Source of the DNA: Sphingomonas crocodyli
GTDB taxonomy: Bacteria; Pseudomonadota; Alphaproteobacteria; Sphingomonadales; Sphingomonadaceae
Reading direction: 5' to 3'
Assembly: GCF_004005865.1 (NCBI RefSeq)
Contig: NZ_SACN01000001.1
Location: 124,001 to 188,000 of the forward strand
Length of the DNA: 64,000 nucleotides
In this document: positions 1-10,498 of the stretch, piece by piece
How positions within the stretch are numbered: the stretch's first letter is position 1
Layout: every line of letters starts with the position of its first letter
Made by a program: the position numbers and the translations under genes
The notes under the pieces: generated by a model
The model's database searches: none
What the model saw: the letters and a program-made list of their open reading frames with translations, nothing else
What the model was told of the DNA's origin: nothing

Positions 1-1368
1 GGCGTACTTGTTCACGCCGACGACGACCTCTTCGACGCGGTCGACGCGCGCGGCCTTGGCGGCCGACGCTTCCTCGATCATCGCCTTGGGCCAGCCCGCC
101 GCCACGGCCTTCGCCATGCCGCCTTCGGCCTCGACCTTCTCGATGATCTCCCACGCCGCATCGACGAGCTGCTTGGTCAGGCTCTCGACATAATAAGAGC
201 CGCCCAGCGGATCGACGACATTGCACATGCCGGTCTCCTCCTGGATCACCAGCTGCGTATTGCGCGCGATGCGGGCGGAGAAGTCGGTCGGCAGCGCGAT
301 GGCTTCGTCGAGTGCGTTGGTGTGGAGCGACTGGGTGCCGCCCAGCATCGCCGCCATCGCCTCGATCGTGGTGCGCATGACGTTGTTGTACGGATCCTTC
401 TCGGTCAACGAGACGCCCGACGTCTGGCAGTGCGTGCGCAGCATCTTGCTGCGCTCGTCCTTCGCGCCCAGCTTCGTCATCACACGGTGCCACAGCACGC
501 GCGCGGCGCGCAGCTTGGCGACTTCCATGAAGAAGTTCATGCCGATCGCGAAGAAGAAGGAGAGGCGCCCGGCGAACTTGTCGATGTCGAGGCCGCTCGC
601 CACGCCGTATTTCACATATTCGGCGCCGTCGGCGATCGTGAACGCCAGCTCCTGCACCTGCGTCGCGCCGGCTTCCTGCATGTGATAGCCGGAGATCGAG
701 ATGCTGTTGAACTTCGGCATCTCACGCGACGTATAGCCGAAGATGTCCGAGATGATCCGCATGCTCGGCTCGGGCGGGTAGATATAGGTGTTGCGGACCA
801 TGAACTCCTTGAGGATGTCGTTCTGGATGGTCCCGTCGAGCAGCTTGCGATCGACGCCCTGCTCCTCACCCGCGACGATGAAGAAGGCGAGGATCGGGAT
901 CACCGCGCCGTTCATCGTCATCGAAACCGACATCTGATCGAGCGGAATGCCGTCGAACAGGATCTTCATGTCGTCGATCGTGTCGATCGCGACGCCCGCC
1001 TTGCCGACGTCGCCGGTGACGCGCGGATGGTCCGAATCGTAACCGCGATGGGTCGCGAGATCGAAGGCGACCGACAGGCCCTTCTGGCCCGCCTTCAGGT
1101 TGCGATGATAGAAAGCGTTAGACGCTTCGGCGGTCGAGAAGCCGGCATATTGGCGGATCGTCCACGGACGCCCCGCATACATCGACGCCTTCACTCCGCG
1201 CGTGAAGGGCGCGAAACCGGGCAGGCCGGCATCCCAGCCCTCCAGATCTTCGGCGGTGTAGAGCGGCTTGACCGCGATCCCCTCGGGCGTGTTCCAGGTC
1301 AGATCCTTGCCCTTCACCTCCTTGGAGGCGGCGGCGGACCACTGGTCGAGGGTGGGCTTCTCACTCAT
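1..1368 (-). CDS. scpA: methylmalonyl-CoA mutase large subunit (3' end outside window)
   Basis: This is the N-terminal 456 residues of the adenosylcobalamin-dependent mutase that interconverts (R)-methylmalonyl-CoA and succinyl-CoA, the last step of propionyl-CoA assimilation. The protein starts [10 protein letters not shown] and contains the TIM-barrel substrate region with [36 protein letters not shown] and later [14 protein letters not shown] and [11 protein letters not shown], all characteristic of the family. The C-terminal B12-binding domain would lie beyond the window edge, so its presence cannot be checked. The start codon follows the stop of the enoyl-CoA hydratase gene by 2 nt, so the two are almost certainly co-transcribed and translationally coupled. 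The assignment is firm; the symbol (scpA, mutB or bhbA in different genomes) is convention. Confidence 0.95.
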   Translation of the reverse strand, partial: MSEKPTLDQWSAAASKEVKGKDLTWNTPEGIAVKPLYTAEDLEGWDAGLPGFAPFTRGVKASMYAGRPWTIRQYAGFSTAEASNAFYHRNLKAGQKGLSVAFDLATHRGYDSDHPRVTGDVGKAGVAIDTIDDMKILFDGIPLDQMSVSMTMNGAVIPILAFFIVAGEEQGVDRKLLDGTIQNDILKEFMVRNTYIYPPEPSMRIISDIFGYTSREMPKFNSISISGYHMQEAGATQVQELAFTIADGAEYVKYGVASGLDIDKFAGRLSFFFAIGMNFFMEVAKLRAARVLWHRVMTKLGAKDERSKMLRTHCQTSGVSLTEKDPYNNVMRTTIEAMAAMLGGTQSLHTNALDEAIALPTDFSARIARNTQLVIQEETGMCNVVDPLGGSYYVESLTKQLVDAAWEIIEKVEAEGGMAKAVAAGWPKAMIEEASAAKAARVDRVEEVVVGVNKYA

Positions 1369-1370
1369 GC

Positions 1371-2153
1371 TCAACGGCCTTCGAACTGGGGGGGACGCTT
1401 CTCGCCGAACGCCTTCACGGCCTCGGCGAAATCGGCAGTCTTGCCGGCGGCGCTCTGATTATCGCGCTCGATCTGGAGGTTTTCGGAGAGCGACGAGTTC
1501 AGCGCCAAAGCGACCTGCTTGCGGATCATGCCGATCGCGATCGTCGGCCCGCGCGCGAGCTTCGCGGCGATCGCTTGCGCTTCTTCCAGCACCTTCTCGT
1601 CATCGACGACGCGGGTGATCAGGCCCGCTTCCTTAGCATCCTCGGCGAACAGTTTTTCGCCCAGCAGCGCCATTTCGAGCGCCTTCACCCGGCCCGCGCC
1701 CTTGGCGACGAACCAGGTGGCGCCGGCATCGGGGACGAGGCCGATATTGACGAAGGCGAGCAGCACATAGGCCGATCGCGCCATCACGCTGATGTCGCCC
1801 GAGAGCGCGATCGACGCGCCCGCGCCCGCCGCAATGCCGTTGATCGCGGTGATGACCGGTATGTCGAGGCCGGCAATCTTCTTGGCGAAGGGATTATAAG
1901 CTTCGTCGACGATCAGCCCGAGGTCCGACGGCAGCCCGGCATCGCCGCGCGCCTGCAGATCGGCGCCCGAGCAGAAGGCGCGGCCTTCGCCCGTGATGAC
2001 CAGAGCGCGCGCGCCGGCCGCGATCGCGCCGTCGATCGCGGCGGTCGCCTCGTCGAACAGATGCGGGGTCAGCGCGTTCAGCCGATCGGGACGGTTGAGC
2101 GTCAGCGTGGCGACGCCGTCGGTCAGGTCGAGCTTGATCGTCTCGTAGCTCAT
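1371..2153 (-). CDS. enoyl-CoA hydratase/isomerase family protein (PaaG-like active site)
   Basis: A 260-residue crotonase-fold protein beginning [13 protein letters not shown]. It has the oxyanion-hole segments ([11 protein letters not shown] and [17 protein letters not shown]) and the motif [12 protein letters not shown]. Classical enoyl-CoA hydratases carry Glu residues here; the GLVPD-type motif with Asp is typical of the PaaG isomerase-like branch, so this may be an isomerase or a hydratase of branched or short acyl-CoA rather than a beta-oxidation crotonase. Its ATG overlaps the epimerase stop by one base (TGATG) and the mutase gene follows 2 nt later, placing it inside the propionyl-CoA operon. 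Substrate is not determinable from sequence. An in-frame start upstream would overlap the epimerase and is not supported. Confidence 0.9.
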   Translation of the reverse strand: MSYETIKLDLTDGVATLTLNRPDRLNALTPHLFDEATAAIDGAIAAGARALVITGEGRAFCSGADLQARGDAGLPSDLGLIVDEAYNPFAKKIAGLDIPVITAINGIAAGAGASIALSGDISVMARSAYVLLAFVNIGLVPDAGATWFVAKGAGRVKALEMALLGEKLFAEDAKEAGLITRVVDDEKVLEEAQAIAAKLARGPTIAIGMIRKQVALALNSSLSENLQIERDNQSAAGKTADFAEAVKAFGEKRPPQFEGR

Positions 2154-2596
2154 CAGTGCGCAGCCCCCTCCTTCGGGGTCTCCATGATCTCGGTCAGCAC
2201 CCCGTTCATGTCCTTGGGGTGGACAAAGAAGATCAAAGTGCCGTGCGCCCCGATGCGGGTGTCGCCCAGCACCTTCTTGCCGAGCCCTTCGAACCATGTG
2301 CGGGCTTCGTGAATGTCGGGCACCTCATAGCACATATGATGCTGCCCGCCCGCCGGGTTCTTGGCGATGAACCCGTGGATGGGGCTGTCCGCCCCAAGCG
2401 GCTCGATCAGTTCGATCTGCGTGCCCGCGGTGCCATTCTCGCCCGGCGTATCGACGAAGCAGACCTTCACCCCGTTCGAAGGCATGTCGAACGGCTCGTG
2501 GATCTTCGTCGCGCCCATCACGTCGCGATAATAAGCGATGCTCGCCTCCAGCGAGGGGGTCGCAACGCCGATATGGTTCAGGCGGCCGAGTTTCAT
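2153..2596 (-). CDS. mce: methylmalonyl-CoA epimerase
   Basis: A 147-residue protein of the vicinal-oxygen-chelate (glyoxalase/bleomycin resistance) fold that racemises the (S)-methylmalonyl-CoA made by propionyl-CoA carboxylase to the (R) form used by the mutase. The start KLGRLNHIGVATPSLEASI, the central HHMCYEVPDI and the C-terminal FFVHPKDMNGVLTEIME are family signatures; the histidines in NHIG and HHMCYE and the Glu near the end are the usual metal ligands. Length matches the family. Its ATG overlaps the stop of the upstream two-TM gene (ATGA), and its stop overlaps the start of the downstream hydratase gene, so translation is coupled on both sides. Confidence 0.95.
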   Translation of the reverse strand: MKLGRLNHIGVATPSLEASIAYYRDVMGATKIHEPFDMPSNGVKVCFVDTPGENGTAGTQIELIEPLGADSPIHGFIAKNPAGGQHHMCYEVPDIHEARTWFEGLGKKVLGDTRIGAHGTLIFFVHPKDMNGVLTEIMETPKEGAAH

Positions 2597-2853
2597 AGTG
2601 CCTGCGCTATCCGAATGATCATCCCGATCACCCCCAAGATTGCCGCAATTGCGACGATTAAACCAAACGCCCGATATCCGATCAGCAACAAGCGAAACGA
2701 AGCAGTTCCGTCATCCCTTTGGATCGTCGTACCGACGCCGTTACTCCACCAGCCCCGCTGCTCGATGCGGTGGGCTGACCGCCAAATATATGCCGCCCAC
2801 GCACTGACCGAGGCGATCCAGAAACACATAAACAGCGTCCAGAACCACCACAT
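2593..2853 (-). CDS. small two-TM membrane protein in propionyl-CoA operon
   Basis: An 86-residue protein I do not recognise. Two hydrophobic segments are visible, about residues 3-24 (FWTLFMCFWIASVSAWAAYI) and 53-83 (LLLIGYRAFGLIVAIAAI and following), separated by a charged 25-residue loop rich in Arg, Asp and Trp. It lies 9 nt after the pccB stop and overlaps the epimerase start by 4 nt, so it is transcribed within the operon. It has no cysteine or histidine cluster suggesting catalysis. It could be a passenger gene or a membrane partner of the pathway; no function should be assumed. Confidence 0.65.
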   Translation of the reverse strand: MWWFWTLFMCFWIASVSAWAAYIWRSAHRIEQRGWWSNGVGTTIQRDDGTASFRLLLIGYRAFGLIVAIAAILGVIGMIIRIAQAL

Positions 2854-2862
2854 CGCAGCCTC

Positions 2863-4395
<1,533 letters not shown>

Positions 4396-4451
4396 GTCGG
4401 GCTGTCTCCACGGGAATCCGGAAGTCTGCCTCTTTCCAATCTTCGCCCGAA

Positions 4452-4495
4452 CATGCAAATGTGAACTTGTGAAATTGCGAAGGACATTTTGCAAA
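4452..4495. promoter_or_regulatory. candidate ScfR/RamB-type operator boxes in the pccB-scfR intergenic region
   Basis: Three TTTGCAAA-like elements lie between the divergent pccB and regulator genes: ATGCAAAT with its centre at 4455, ATTGCGAA centred at 4477, and TTTTGCAAAG centred at 4491. The last, read on the minus strand, gives ACTTTGCAAAA, which resembles the RamB site of Corynebacterium and the TTTGCAAA half-sites described for ScfR-family regulators such as PccR, as I recall them. The boxes are 57-100 bp upstream of the pccB start, a reasonable operator position. Assignment to the adjacent regulator is inference. Confidence 0.5.
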
Positions 4496-4519
4496 GTGGG
4501 CGCAAGCACCTCTCCCTCC

Positions 4520-4632
4520 CTCGTCATTGCGAGCGGAGCGAAGCAATCCAGGCCCGCACTGGAGAGGCTCGCGACCCACTCACATTCGGGCCTGGATTGC
4601 CGCGTCGCCTTCGGCTCCTCGCAATGACGAGG
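4520..4632. repeat. interspersed palindromic repeat (imperfect inverted repeat)
   Basis: Left arm 4520-4556 contains CTCGTCATTGCGAGCGGAGC and continues to AATCCAGGCCCG; right arm 4587-4632 starts CGGGCCTGGATTGC and ends CTCGCAATGACGAG. The arms pair over most of their length with interruptions in the distal part and enclose about 30 nt. The CATTGCGAGCG...AAGCAATCCAG type of element is common between genes in alphaproteobacterial genomes. It lies just upstream of the ScfR-type regulator start. Confidence 0.8.
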
Positions 4633-4643
4633 CTGGGGGATCG

Positions 4644-6047
4644 ATGAGGAAACCTCGCCGCTTCGCCGGGGGCGATATCCGCGCGCTGCGCCGCCGTTCG
4701 GGGCTGGGGCAGGCGGCGATGGCCGCGCGGCTCGATCTGTCGGTCAGCTATTTGTCGCAATTGGAGAATGACGATCGGCCGGTAACGCCCAAAGTCGCCG
4801 AGGCGCTGGCCCGCGCCTTCCCCGAATGGGATGCCGGCAGCGATCCCGACGACCGGCGGCTGATCGACCTGCGTGCCGCCCTCGCCGATCCGCTGTTCGC
4901 CGATCCGCTGCTTTCGCCCGATCAACTGCATCGCGCGGTCGAGCAGCAGCCCGCACTCGCCGACCGATTCGTGCGGCTCCATCAGGCGTGGCGCCGCGCC
5001 GACGAACGGCTCCACCATGTCGACGATCGGATCGCCAGCGGCGTTCCCGGCGACGATCGCCTGCCGTGGGAGGAGGTTCGCGACTGGTTTCACGAGGCGG
5101 GCAATTATGTCGACGCGCTCGACCGCGCGGCCGAGGCGCTGGCGCTCGAACTCGATGCCCAGCCGCTGCCCGAGGCGCTGATCGCGCACGTCCTGCGCAG
5201 CCGCCACGGCGTCGACATATTGTCCGGCACCGATGAGAGCGGATCGATGCGCCGCTTCGATCGCGCGCGGGGGCTGCTGACGATCGGCGCCGCGCTGCCG
5301 CCTGAGACGCGCCGCTTCATGCTGGCGCACCAGCTGGCCTTGCTCGAATTCCGTGAGGCGATCGGCGAAGTCGCCGGACAGGCGCGGCTGCGATCGGCCG
5401 AGGCGCACACCCTACTGTCGGTCGGCCTCGCCAACTATGCGGCGGGCGCGCTGCTGATGCCCTATGGTCGCTTCCGCGAGCAGGCGCTGGCGGTGCGGCA
5501 CGATATCGATCGGCTGTGCCGGCTGTTCGGGGTCAGTTTCGAGCAGGCGTGCCACCGGCTCTCGAACCTCCAGCGCCCCGGCGCGCGCGGCGTGCCCTTC
5601 TTCTTCTGCCGGGTCGACATGGCGGGCAACATCACCAAGCGCCATTCGGCCACGCGCCTGCAATTCGCGCGCTTCGGCGGCGCCTGCCCCTTGTGGATCG
5701 TGCATGAGGCGGTCGCGATCCCCGATCGCATTCTCGTCCAGCTGGCCGAAATGCCCGATGGCGTGCGCTACGTCTCGATGGCCAAGGGGCTGGTGAAACC
5801 ATCGGGCAGTTTTACGCGGTCGCCGCGCCGTTACGCGGTGGCGCTGGGCTGCGAAGCCGATCATGCGCGCGACTTCATCTATGCCGACGCGCTCGACGTC
5901 GGCAATGCAGGCGCCGCCACCCCGATCGGCGTCTCGTGCCGCCTGTGCCCCCGCGAGCAATGCGACCAACGCGCCTTCCCCCCCGCCGATCGCGGCATCG
6001 CGGTGGACGCCGACACGCGCGACGTGGTGCCCTATCGCGTGCTGTGA
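4644..6047 (+). CDS. ScfR/RamB-type short-chain fatty acyl-CoA responsive transcriptional regulator
   Basis: A 467-residue regulator. Residues about 8-62 form an XRE-type helix-turn-helix ([20 protein letters not shown] then [20 protein letters not shown]). The middle is the IrrE/ImmA-like region ([14 protein letters not shown], which lacks a full HExxH), and the C-terminal domain ends with the conserved cysteine motif [16 protein letters not shown]. This architecture defines the ScfR/RamB family, which senses acyl-CoA thioesters and controls propionate or acetate assimilation. The divergent propionyl-CoA operon supports a PccR-like role. The ATG at 4644 is chosen because the HTH begins directly after it; in-frame codons further upstream lie inside the palindromic repeat. 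Ligand (propionyl-CoA or related) is inferred. Confidence 0.9.
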   Translation: MRKPRRFAGGDIRALRRRSGLGQAAMAARLDLSVSYLSQLENDDRPVTPKVAEALARAFPEWDAGSDPDDRRLIDLRAALADPLFADPLLSPDQLHRAVEQQPALADRFVRLHQAWRRADERLHHVDDRIASGVPGDDRLPWEEVRDWFHEAGNYVDALDRAAEALALELDAQPLPEALIAHVLRSRHGVDILSGTDESGSMRRFDRARGLLTIGAALPPETRRFMLAHQLALLEFREAIGEVAGQARLRSAEAHTLLSVGLANYAAGALLMPYGRFREQALAVRHDIDRLCRLFGVSFEQACHRLSNLQRPGARGVPFFFCRVDMAGNITKRHSATRLQFARFGGACPLWIVHEAVAIPDRILVQLAEMPDGVRYVSMAKGLVKPSGSFTRSPRRYAVALGCEADHARDFIYADALDVGNAGAATPIGVSCRLCPREQCDQRAFPPADRGIAVDADTRDVVPYRVL

Positions 6048-6083
6048 CTTGCAACCGTCGCCCAGTGCGGGGATGAGGGCGGC

Positions 6084-6848
6084 ATGACCGACGCCGACAT
6101 CGCCCTCGCCCTCCGCCTCGCCGACGCGGCGGGGGACGCGATCCGCCCCTTTTTCCGCCGCCGCTTCATCCGCGAGACCAAGGAGGATGCGTCCCCCGTC
6201 ACCGAGGCCGATCGCGCATCCGAAGCCGCGATGCGCCGCATCCTCGACGCCGAGCGCGCCGAGGACGGCATCATCGGCGAGGAATATGGCGACAAGAATG
6301 GCGGCGCGAACCGTGTCTGGGTACTCGATCCGATCGACGGCACGCGCGCCTTCGTCGCCGGCAGGCCTTTGTTCGGCACGCTGATCGCGCTGATCGAGGA
6401 TGGAAAGCCGGTGCTGGGCGTGATCGATCAGCCGATCATCGGCGATCGTTGGCTGGGCGCGAAGGGCCGCGCGACGCTGTTCAACGGCGAACCCGCCAAA
6501 ACCCGCGCCTGTTCGGGCGTGGCCGACGCGCATCTCGGCACCACATCCCCCGCCGCCTTCCCCGGCGACGATCTCGCTCACTTCCAGAAACTGGGCGCCG
6601 CCGCGCGCGATGTTTTGTGGGGCGGCGACTGCCACAATTACGGGCTGGTCGCGTCGGGCCATCTGGACGCCGTGATCGAGTCGGGCCTCAAGCTTTACGA
6701 CTTTGCGGCTTTGGTCCCGGTAGTCGAAGGCGCGGGCGGGCGGATGACCGACTGGCAGGGCCGCGACCTCGATCGCGACAGCGCCGGCCATGTCATCGCG
6801 GCGGGCGATCCGTCGCTGATCGCCCCGATCGCCGAGCTGCTCGCATGA
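6084..6848 (+). CDS. hisN: histidinol-phosphatase of the inositol monophosphatase family
   Basis: A 254-residue Mg2+-dependent phosphatase of the IMPase superfamily. It shows the metal-binding motifs GEEYG (about residue 68), DPIDGTRAF (about 82) and WGGDCHNYGLVASGHLD near the C terminus (about 180-196). Members with this combination act as histidinol-phosphatase (HisN) in alphaproteobacteria and actinobacteria that lack the HisB-type enzyme; inositol-1-phosphatase or another sugar-phosphate substrate remains possible. Its stop overlaps the start of the following GNAT gene (ATGA), so the two are co-translated. The spacing of 36 nt from the regulator suggests read-through from scfR is possible but not shown. 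Confidence 0.8.
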   Translation: MTDADIALALRLADAAGDAIRPFFRRRFIRETKEDASPVTEADRASEAAMRRILDAERAEDGIIGEEYGDKNGGANRVWVLDPIDGTRAFVAGRPLFGTLIALIEDGKPVLGVIDQPIIGDRWLGAKGRATLFNGEPAKTRACSGVADAHLGTTSPAAFPGDDLAHFQKLGAAARDVLWGGDCHNYGLVASGHLDAVIESGLKLYDFAALVPVVEGAGGRMTDWQGRDLDRDSAGHVIAAGDPSLIAPIAELLA

Positions 6849-7363
6849 TCCGCGCCGCCCGGCCGGAAGATGCGCCCGCGCTCGCCGCGCTCAAGCTCGA
6901 AACCTTTCGCCAGACCTTCCTGACCGACGGTTTCGCCATCCCCTATCCGCCCGCCGACCTCGCGATCTTCGAGCGCGATAGCTACGATCCGGCGGTGGTC
7001 GCGCGCGAGATCGCCGATCCCGGCCGCGCGACCTGGGTCGCCGAACGCGATGGAACGCTGATCGCTTATGCGCAGGTCGGCCCCTCCAAGCTGCCGCACC
7101 CGGACGTTCGCGAAGGGCATGGCGAACTCTACCAGCTCTACGCGCTCAAATCGGCGCAGGGGCTGGGACTGGGCGGCCAGTTGCTCGACCTCACCCTCAA
7201 TCATCTGGGCGAGACGCGGCCGGGGCCGATCTGGCTGGGCGTCTGGTCGGGCAACCTCAAGGCGCAGGCCGTCTATGCCAAGCGCGGCTTTTCCAAGGTC
7301 GGCGAATATGAGTTCCCGGTCGGCGCATGGCGCGACCATGAGTTTATCTTCCGGCGGGGCTAA
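6845..7363 (+). CDS. GNAT family N-acetyltransferase
   Basis: A 172-residue acetyl-CoA dependent N-acetyltransferase. The N-terminal strand MIRAARPEDAPALAALKLET and the acetyl-CoA binding motif after the central beta strand, ELYQLYALKSAQGLGLGGQL (Q/R-x-x-G-x-G at about residues 105-110), define the fold, followed by WLGVWSGNLKAQAVYAKRGF typical of RimI/YjaB-like members. It shares four bases with the hisN-like stop. The substrate (protein N terminus, amine or antibiotic) cannot be read from sequence. Confidence 0.9.
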   Translation: MIRAARPEDAPALAALKLETFRQTFLTDGFAIPYPPADLAIFERDSYDPAVVAREIADPGRATWVAERDGTLIAYAQVGPSKLPHPDVREGHGELYQLYALKSAQGLGLGGQLLDLTLNHLGETRPGPIWLGVWSGNLKAQAVYAKRGFSKVGEYEFPVGAWRDHEFIFRRG

Positions 7364-7402
7364 GTCTCGCGAAAGTTTCCTATAGGAAACTTCCTGCAAC
7401 GG

Positions 7403-9580
7403 TCACTTGATCAACGTCGTCGGCTGCTTGCGGTCGCCGGCCTGCTGACGGTTTTCGGAGACGTTGCCCGTATCCTTGCGGCGCTCGCCCTTGGCGGTGC
7501 GCTGCGCGGCGGTGCTGGCGCCCGCGAGGATCGGGCCGCACGCCGCCGCCTTGGCATCGCCCGGATCGACGAACGCGAGGACGGCCGCGAGCGGACTTGC
7601 GACGACGCCCAGCGCCACGCCCGCGCCGCCGCGCGCCAGAAGCTGCGGGCTGATGATGTTGATCCCCGGCTCGGCAAAATAGCCGCGGATGCCAACCGGC
7701 GACTGGCCCGAGAACAGGCTGAACTTCTTGCCGTCGGCGCGGAACGCCATGTCGAGGCTTTCATCCTTGAAGCTGAAGCCGCCCTTGGCCGTCATGACGT
7801 TCTTGGTCGTGTCGATCAGGATCGGATCGGCCGCCGCGACGCCATTCTTCACGGTGAAAGCGATCAGGCCGCAATTGATCTCGATCGGCTTCTTGAGCTT
7901 ATCCTCGAACAGCTTCTGCACGAACACGCCGATATCGAACTCGGCCAGCTGGACGTACTGGGTCCAGAAGGTGCCGCGCGGCAGGATGATCGCGATCCGG
8001 CCATTCGACGTGGCGAGCGAATCGCGCAGCGTATCGCCGGTGCCCTTCATCTGGACGCGCGCCTTGATCGTGCCGGTCGTGCCATTCTGCGTGACGCCGA
8101 AGCCCGCGAGCAGCTTGCCCATCGGGGTCGGCGACAGGCGGATGTCATAATCGGTGATGACCGAGGGCACGCGCGCATTGATCGAGATATCTGACGCCAG
8201 CCGCCCGCCCGCAATGTCGAGCGTGAAGGGCGACAGCACCATCAACTTGTCCTTCAGATCGAAGGTCAGATCGACATTGGAGATCGGGAACTTGGGATTC
8301 CGGAAATCCTTCACCTTATACAGGATGTGCGCGTCGAAATGGCTGATCGCATCCATGCGCAGCGGCGCATCGGGCAGGACGCGCGGCGTGGCGCCGGTCT
8401 GCACGACTGCCGCAGTCGGCCCCTTGGTCGCCAGCGCGGTCGGCTCGTAACCGATGAACGGCCCGACATCGATGATGTCGACCAGCTTCGAATTGAGCAC
8501 GGCATTAAGGAACAGCCGATCGTTCGGGAAGCTGATCGTCATCTTGCCCGCCAGATCGGACGCGCCATAGCGACCGTTGATCCGGGTGAAGCGCCACTCG
8601 TCGCCCGCCTTGGTCAGTTTCGACGTGAAGAGGTAATTGCGCGTATCGGGCGCAGCGACGCCCAGGAAATCGAACAGGTAGCGGATGTTCGGGCCGCGCA
8701 CCTTCAGGTTCAGGTCCGATCCCTCGATCTGCGTCGCGGCCGGCAGCGTGCCGTTCAGATCCAGATAGGTCGCGCCCGACTTCGCATGCATTTCGAACTG
8801 CGTGCGACCGAAGGTCACGGTCGAATTGGGGCTGAGGATCGCGCCTTCCATCGTGAACGGCTTGTCGCGCAGCGTGCCTTCGCCGGTGAACGGCACCTTG
8901 CCGTCGATCCGCGTGTCGCCCGCCGCGATATCGCCGACCTTGACGTCGACCTTCACGAACAAAGCCGGATCGATATAGCGAACCTCGGTATCGGTGACGT
9001 TCGCGCGGCCGATGATCGGCCACTGGAACGGCTCGCCCTTCTTGTTCGGATCGCCGAAGGTCCAGGTGTTCTTCTTGTCCGGCGACCATTCAGCATCGAC
9101 GCGCCCGCCATCGAGCACCAGCCACTCCGCGCGCCGCTCGCCAAAGATCAGCGGGATCGTCTTGATCCGCGTCTCGATATGCTTCGCTTCGAAGAAATTG
9201 GGCTTGGTCGCCCAGGTCGCGCCCTTGGGATTGGAAATCGTCATCCCGTCGGCCAGGAATTTGGCGTCGATGACGTCGAAATAGAATTGGAAGTCGCCTG
9301 CCACCTTGATGTCGCGTTCGGCCATCCGGCTCGCGACATTTTCAAAGGTGTTCTTCAGGAAACGACCCTTGGTGACGTAGAGCACGAACCAGGCGAGGAC
9401 GATCAGGCCAATGATCGTCGCGACGATGCCCACCCCCACCGCCAGCGTGGTATTGGCGGGGTCGCGACGCCGGCGGACGGGGTTTTTGTCCGTTTCGGGC
9501 ACCGTGATCGGCGGGTGGGGCTCTACTACCATGACGCCCCAAAACCCCCGAAAGACCAAGGGGGTTCCGAATCGTTGCAT
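7403..9580 (-). CDS. AsmA family protein
   Basis: A 725-residue inner-membrane-anchored protein with one TM segment near residues 46-68 (VGVGIVATIIGLIVLAWFVL) followed by a long beta-rich periplasmic region. The repeated beta-sheet pattern, the segment WLVLDGGRVDAEW and the C-terminal LRDSLATSNGRIAIILPRG followed by LIAFTVKNGVAAADPILIDT are AsmA-domain features. AsmA/TamB-like proteins are linked to outer-membrane biogenesis and phospholipid transport. Start choice: the ATG at 9580 has AGGGAGG about 11 nt upstream; the ATG at 9532 has weaker context and would still keep the TM. The C-terminal tail is basic and low complexity. It is divergent from rpmI across 106 bp. Confidence 0.85.
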   Translation of the reverse strand: MQRFGTPLVFRGFWGVMVVEPHPPITVPETDKNPVRRRRDPANTTLAVGVGIVATIIGLIVLAWFVLYVTKGRFLKNTFENVASRMAERDIKVAGDFQFYFDVIDAKFLADGMTISNPKGATWATKPNFFEAKHIETRIKTIPLIFGERRAEWLVLDGGRVDAEWSPDKKNTWTFGDPNKKGEPFQWPIIGRANVTDTEVRYIDPALFVKVDVKVGDIAAGDTRIDGKVPFTGEGTLRDKPFTMEGAILSPNSTVTFGRTQFEMHAKSGATYLDLNGTLPAATQIEGSDLNLKVRGPNIRYLFDFLGVAAPDTRNYLFTSKLTKAGDEWRFTRINGRYGASDLAGKMTISFPNDRLFLNAVLNSKLVDIIDVGPFIGYEPTALATKGPTAAVVQTGATPRVLPDAPLRMDAISHFDAHILYKVKDFRNPKFPISNVDLTFDLKDKLMVLSPFTLDIAGGRLASDISINARVPSVITDYDIRLSPTPMGKLLAGFGVTQNGTTGTIKARVQMKGTGDTLRDSLATSNGRIAIILPRGTFWTQYVQLAEFDIGVFVQKLFEDKLKKPIEINCGLIAFTVKNGVAAADPILIDTTKNVMTAKGGFSFKDESLDMAFRADGKKFSLFSGQSPVGIRGYFAEPGINIISPQLLARGGAGVALGVVASPLAAVLAFVDPGDAKAAACGPILAGASTAAQRTAKGERRKDTGNVSENRQQAGDRKQPTTLIK

Positions 9581-9686
9581 TGCGCCGAGAACCTCCCTAT
9601 AGGCCCGCGCTTCCGCGATTTGATGGACGGTCCGGCTGAATGGGCTGCCGTGGCTGTCTGCAAACGTCGCATATCAGGAGACGAAA

Positions 9687-9890
9687 ATGCCCAAGCTGAA
9701 GACCAAGAGCGGCGTGAAGAAGCGCTTCAAGCTCACGGCCACCGGCAAGATCAAGCACGGCGTCGCTGGCAAGCGTCACCGCCTGATCAGCCACAACGCC
9801 AAGTATATCCGCCAGAATCGTGGCACCAGTGTTCTCGCCGAAGCCGATACGGCTCGCGTGAAGCTCTGGGCGCCGTACGGCCTGAACTAA
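9687..9890 (+). CDS. rpmI: 50S ribosomal protein L35
   Basis: A 67-residue basic protein matching L35 along its length: [20 protein letters not shown], then [10 protein letters not shown] and the C-terminal [12 protein letters not shown]. It is part of the large ribosomal subunit. AGGAG lies 7-8 nt upstream of the ATG. rplT follows 14 nt later, the usual rpmI-rplT pair. infC, often upstream in other bacteria, is absent here; the upstream neighbour is the divergent asmA-like gene, so this pair must have its own promoter in 9581-9686. Confidence 0.98.
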   Translation: MPKLKTKSGVKKRFKLTATGKIKHGVAGKRHRLISHNAKYIRQNRGTSVLAEADTARVKLWAPYGLN

Positions 9891-9904
9891 GGGAGGCCCG
9901 ATAG

Positions 9905-10282
9905 ATGGCACGCGTCAAGAGGGGTGTAACCACCCACGCAAAGCACAAGCGCGTTCTTGAACAGGCGAAGGGCTATTATGGCCGCCGCAAGAACACGATC
10001 CGTATCGCCAAGCAGGCCGTCGAAAAGGCCGGCCAGTACGCCTATCGCGACCGCAAGGTTAAGAAGCGTTCGTTCCGCGCCCTGTGGATCCAGCGCATCA
10101 ACGCCGCGGTCCGCGCCGAAGGCCTGACCTATGGCGTGTTCATGCACGGCCTGAAGCTGGCCGGCGTCGAACTGGACCGGAAGGTCCTGGCCGATCTGGC
10201 GATGCACGAAGGTGCAGCTTTCAGCGCGATCATCGCGCAGGCGAAGGCAGCCCTTCCGGCGGACGCCCGCGTCGCGGCATAA
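9905..10282 (+). CDS. rplT: 50S ribosomal protein L20
   Basis: A 125-residue L20 protein with the canonical N terminus [42 protein letters not shown] and [14 protein letters not shown]. It binds 23S rRNA early in 50S assembly and autoregulates the operon in some bacteria. It sits 14 nt downstream of rpmI with its own SD (GGGAGG). A strong rho-independent terminator follows 25 nt after the stop, ending the two-gene unit. Confidence 0.98.
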   Translation: MARVKRGVTTHAKHKRVLEQAKGYYGRRKNTIRIAKQAVEKAGQYAYRDRKVKKRSFRALWIQRINAAVRAEGLTYGVFMHGLKLAGVELDRKVLADLAMHEGAAFSAIIAQAKAALPADARVAA

Positions 10283-10307
10283 GCTGCGCTTCGGCTCAAG
10301 AGATCAG

Positions 10308-10343
10308 GGCGCGGTGGCTTCGGCTACCGCGCCTTTTTCTTTG
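10308..10343 (+). terminator. rho-independent terminator of rpmI-rplT
   Basis: An 11-bp stem GGCGCGGTGGC / GCTACCGCGCC with a TTCG tetraloop (10308-10333) is followed by TTTTTCTTT. One G-T pair is present. It lies 25 nt after the rplT stop. Confidence 0.9.
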
Positions 10344-10467
10344 CCAGTCGTTGCGCCCTGCGCTTTCGCTTTCTGATGAGGGTAGCAGCGGCGTGCTGCA
10401 CACTCGACTTATCGGAGCGCTTCAGGAGGCGGTCGACGATCAATTCGCCGATCGCCTGAACCACCAT
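10324..10467 (-). CDS. possible small basic protein (47 aa)
   Basis: A possible 47-residue protein beginning MVVQAIGELIVDRLLKR and ending in a very basic stretch (IRKRKRRAQRLAKKKAR). It is read on the minus strand just after the small secreted-protein gene, in a different frame. Third-position GC is high in its first half, as expected of real genes here. Against it: its end overlaps the rplT terminator hairpin on the other strand, and there is no clear Shine-Dalgarno. The frame stays open upstream, allowing other starts. Reported as a candidate only. Confidence 0.3.
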   Translation of the reverse strand: MVVQAIGELIVDRLLKRSDKSSVQHAAATLIRKRKRRAQRLAKKKAR

Positions 10468-10498
10468 TTCGGCAAGCGTCCGGATCAATCCCTGGCTT

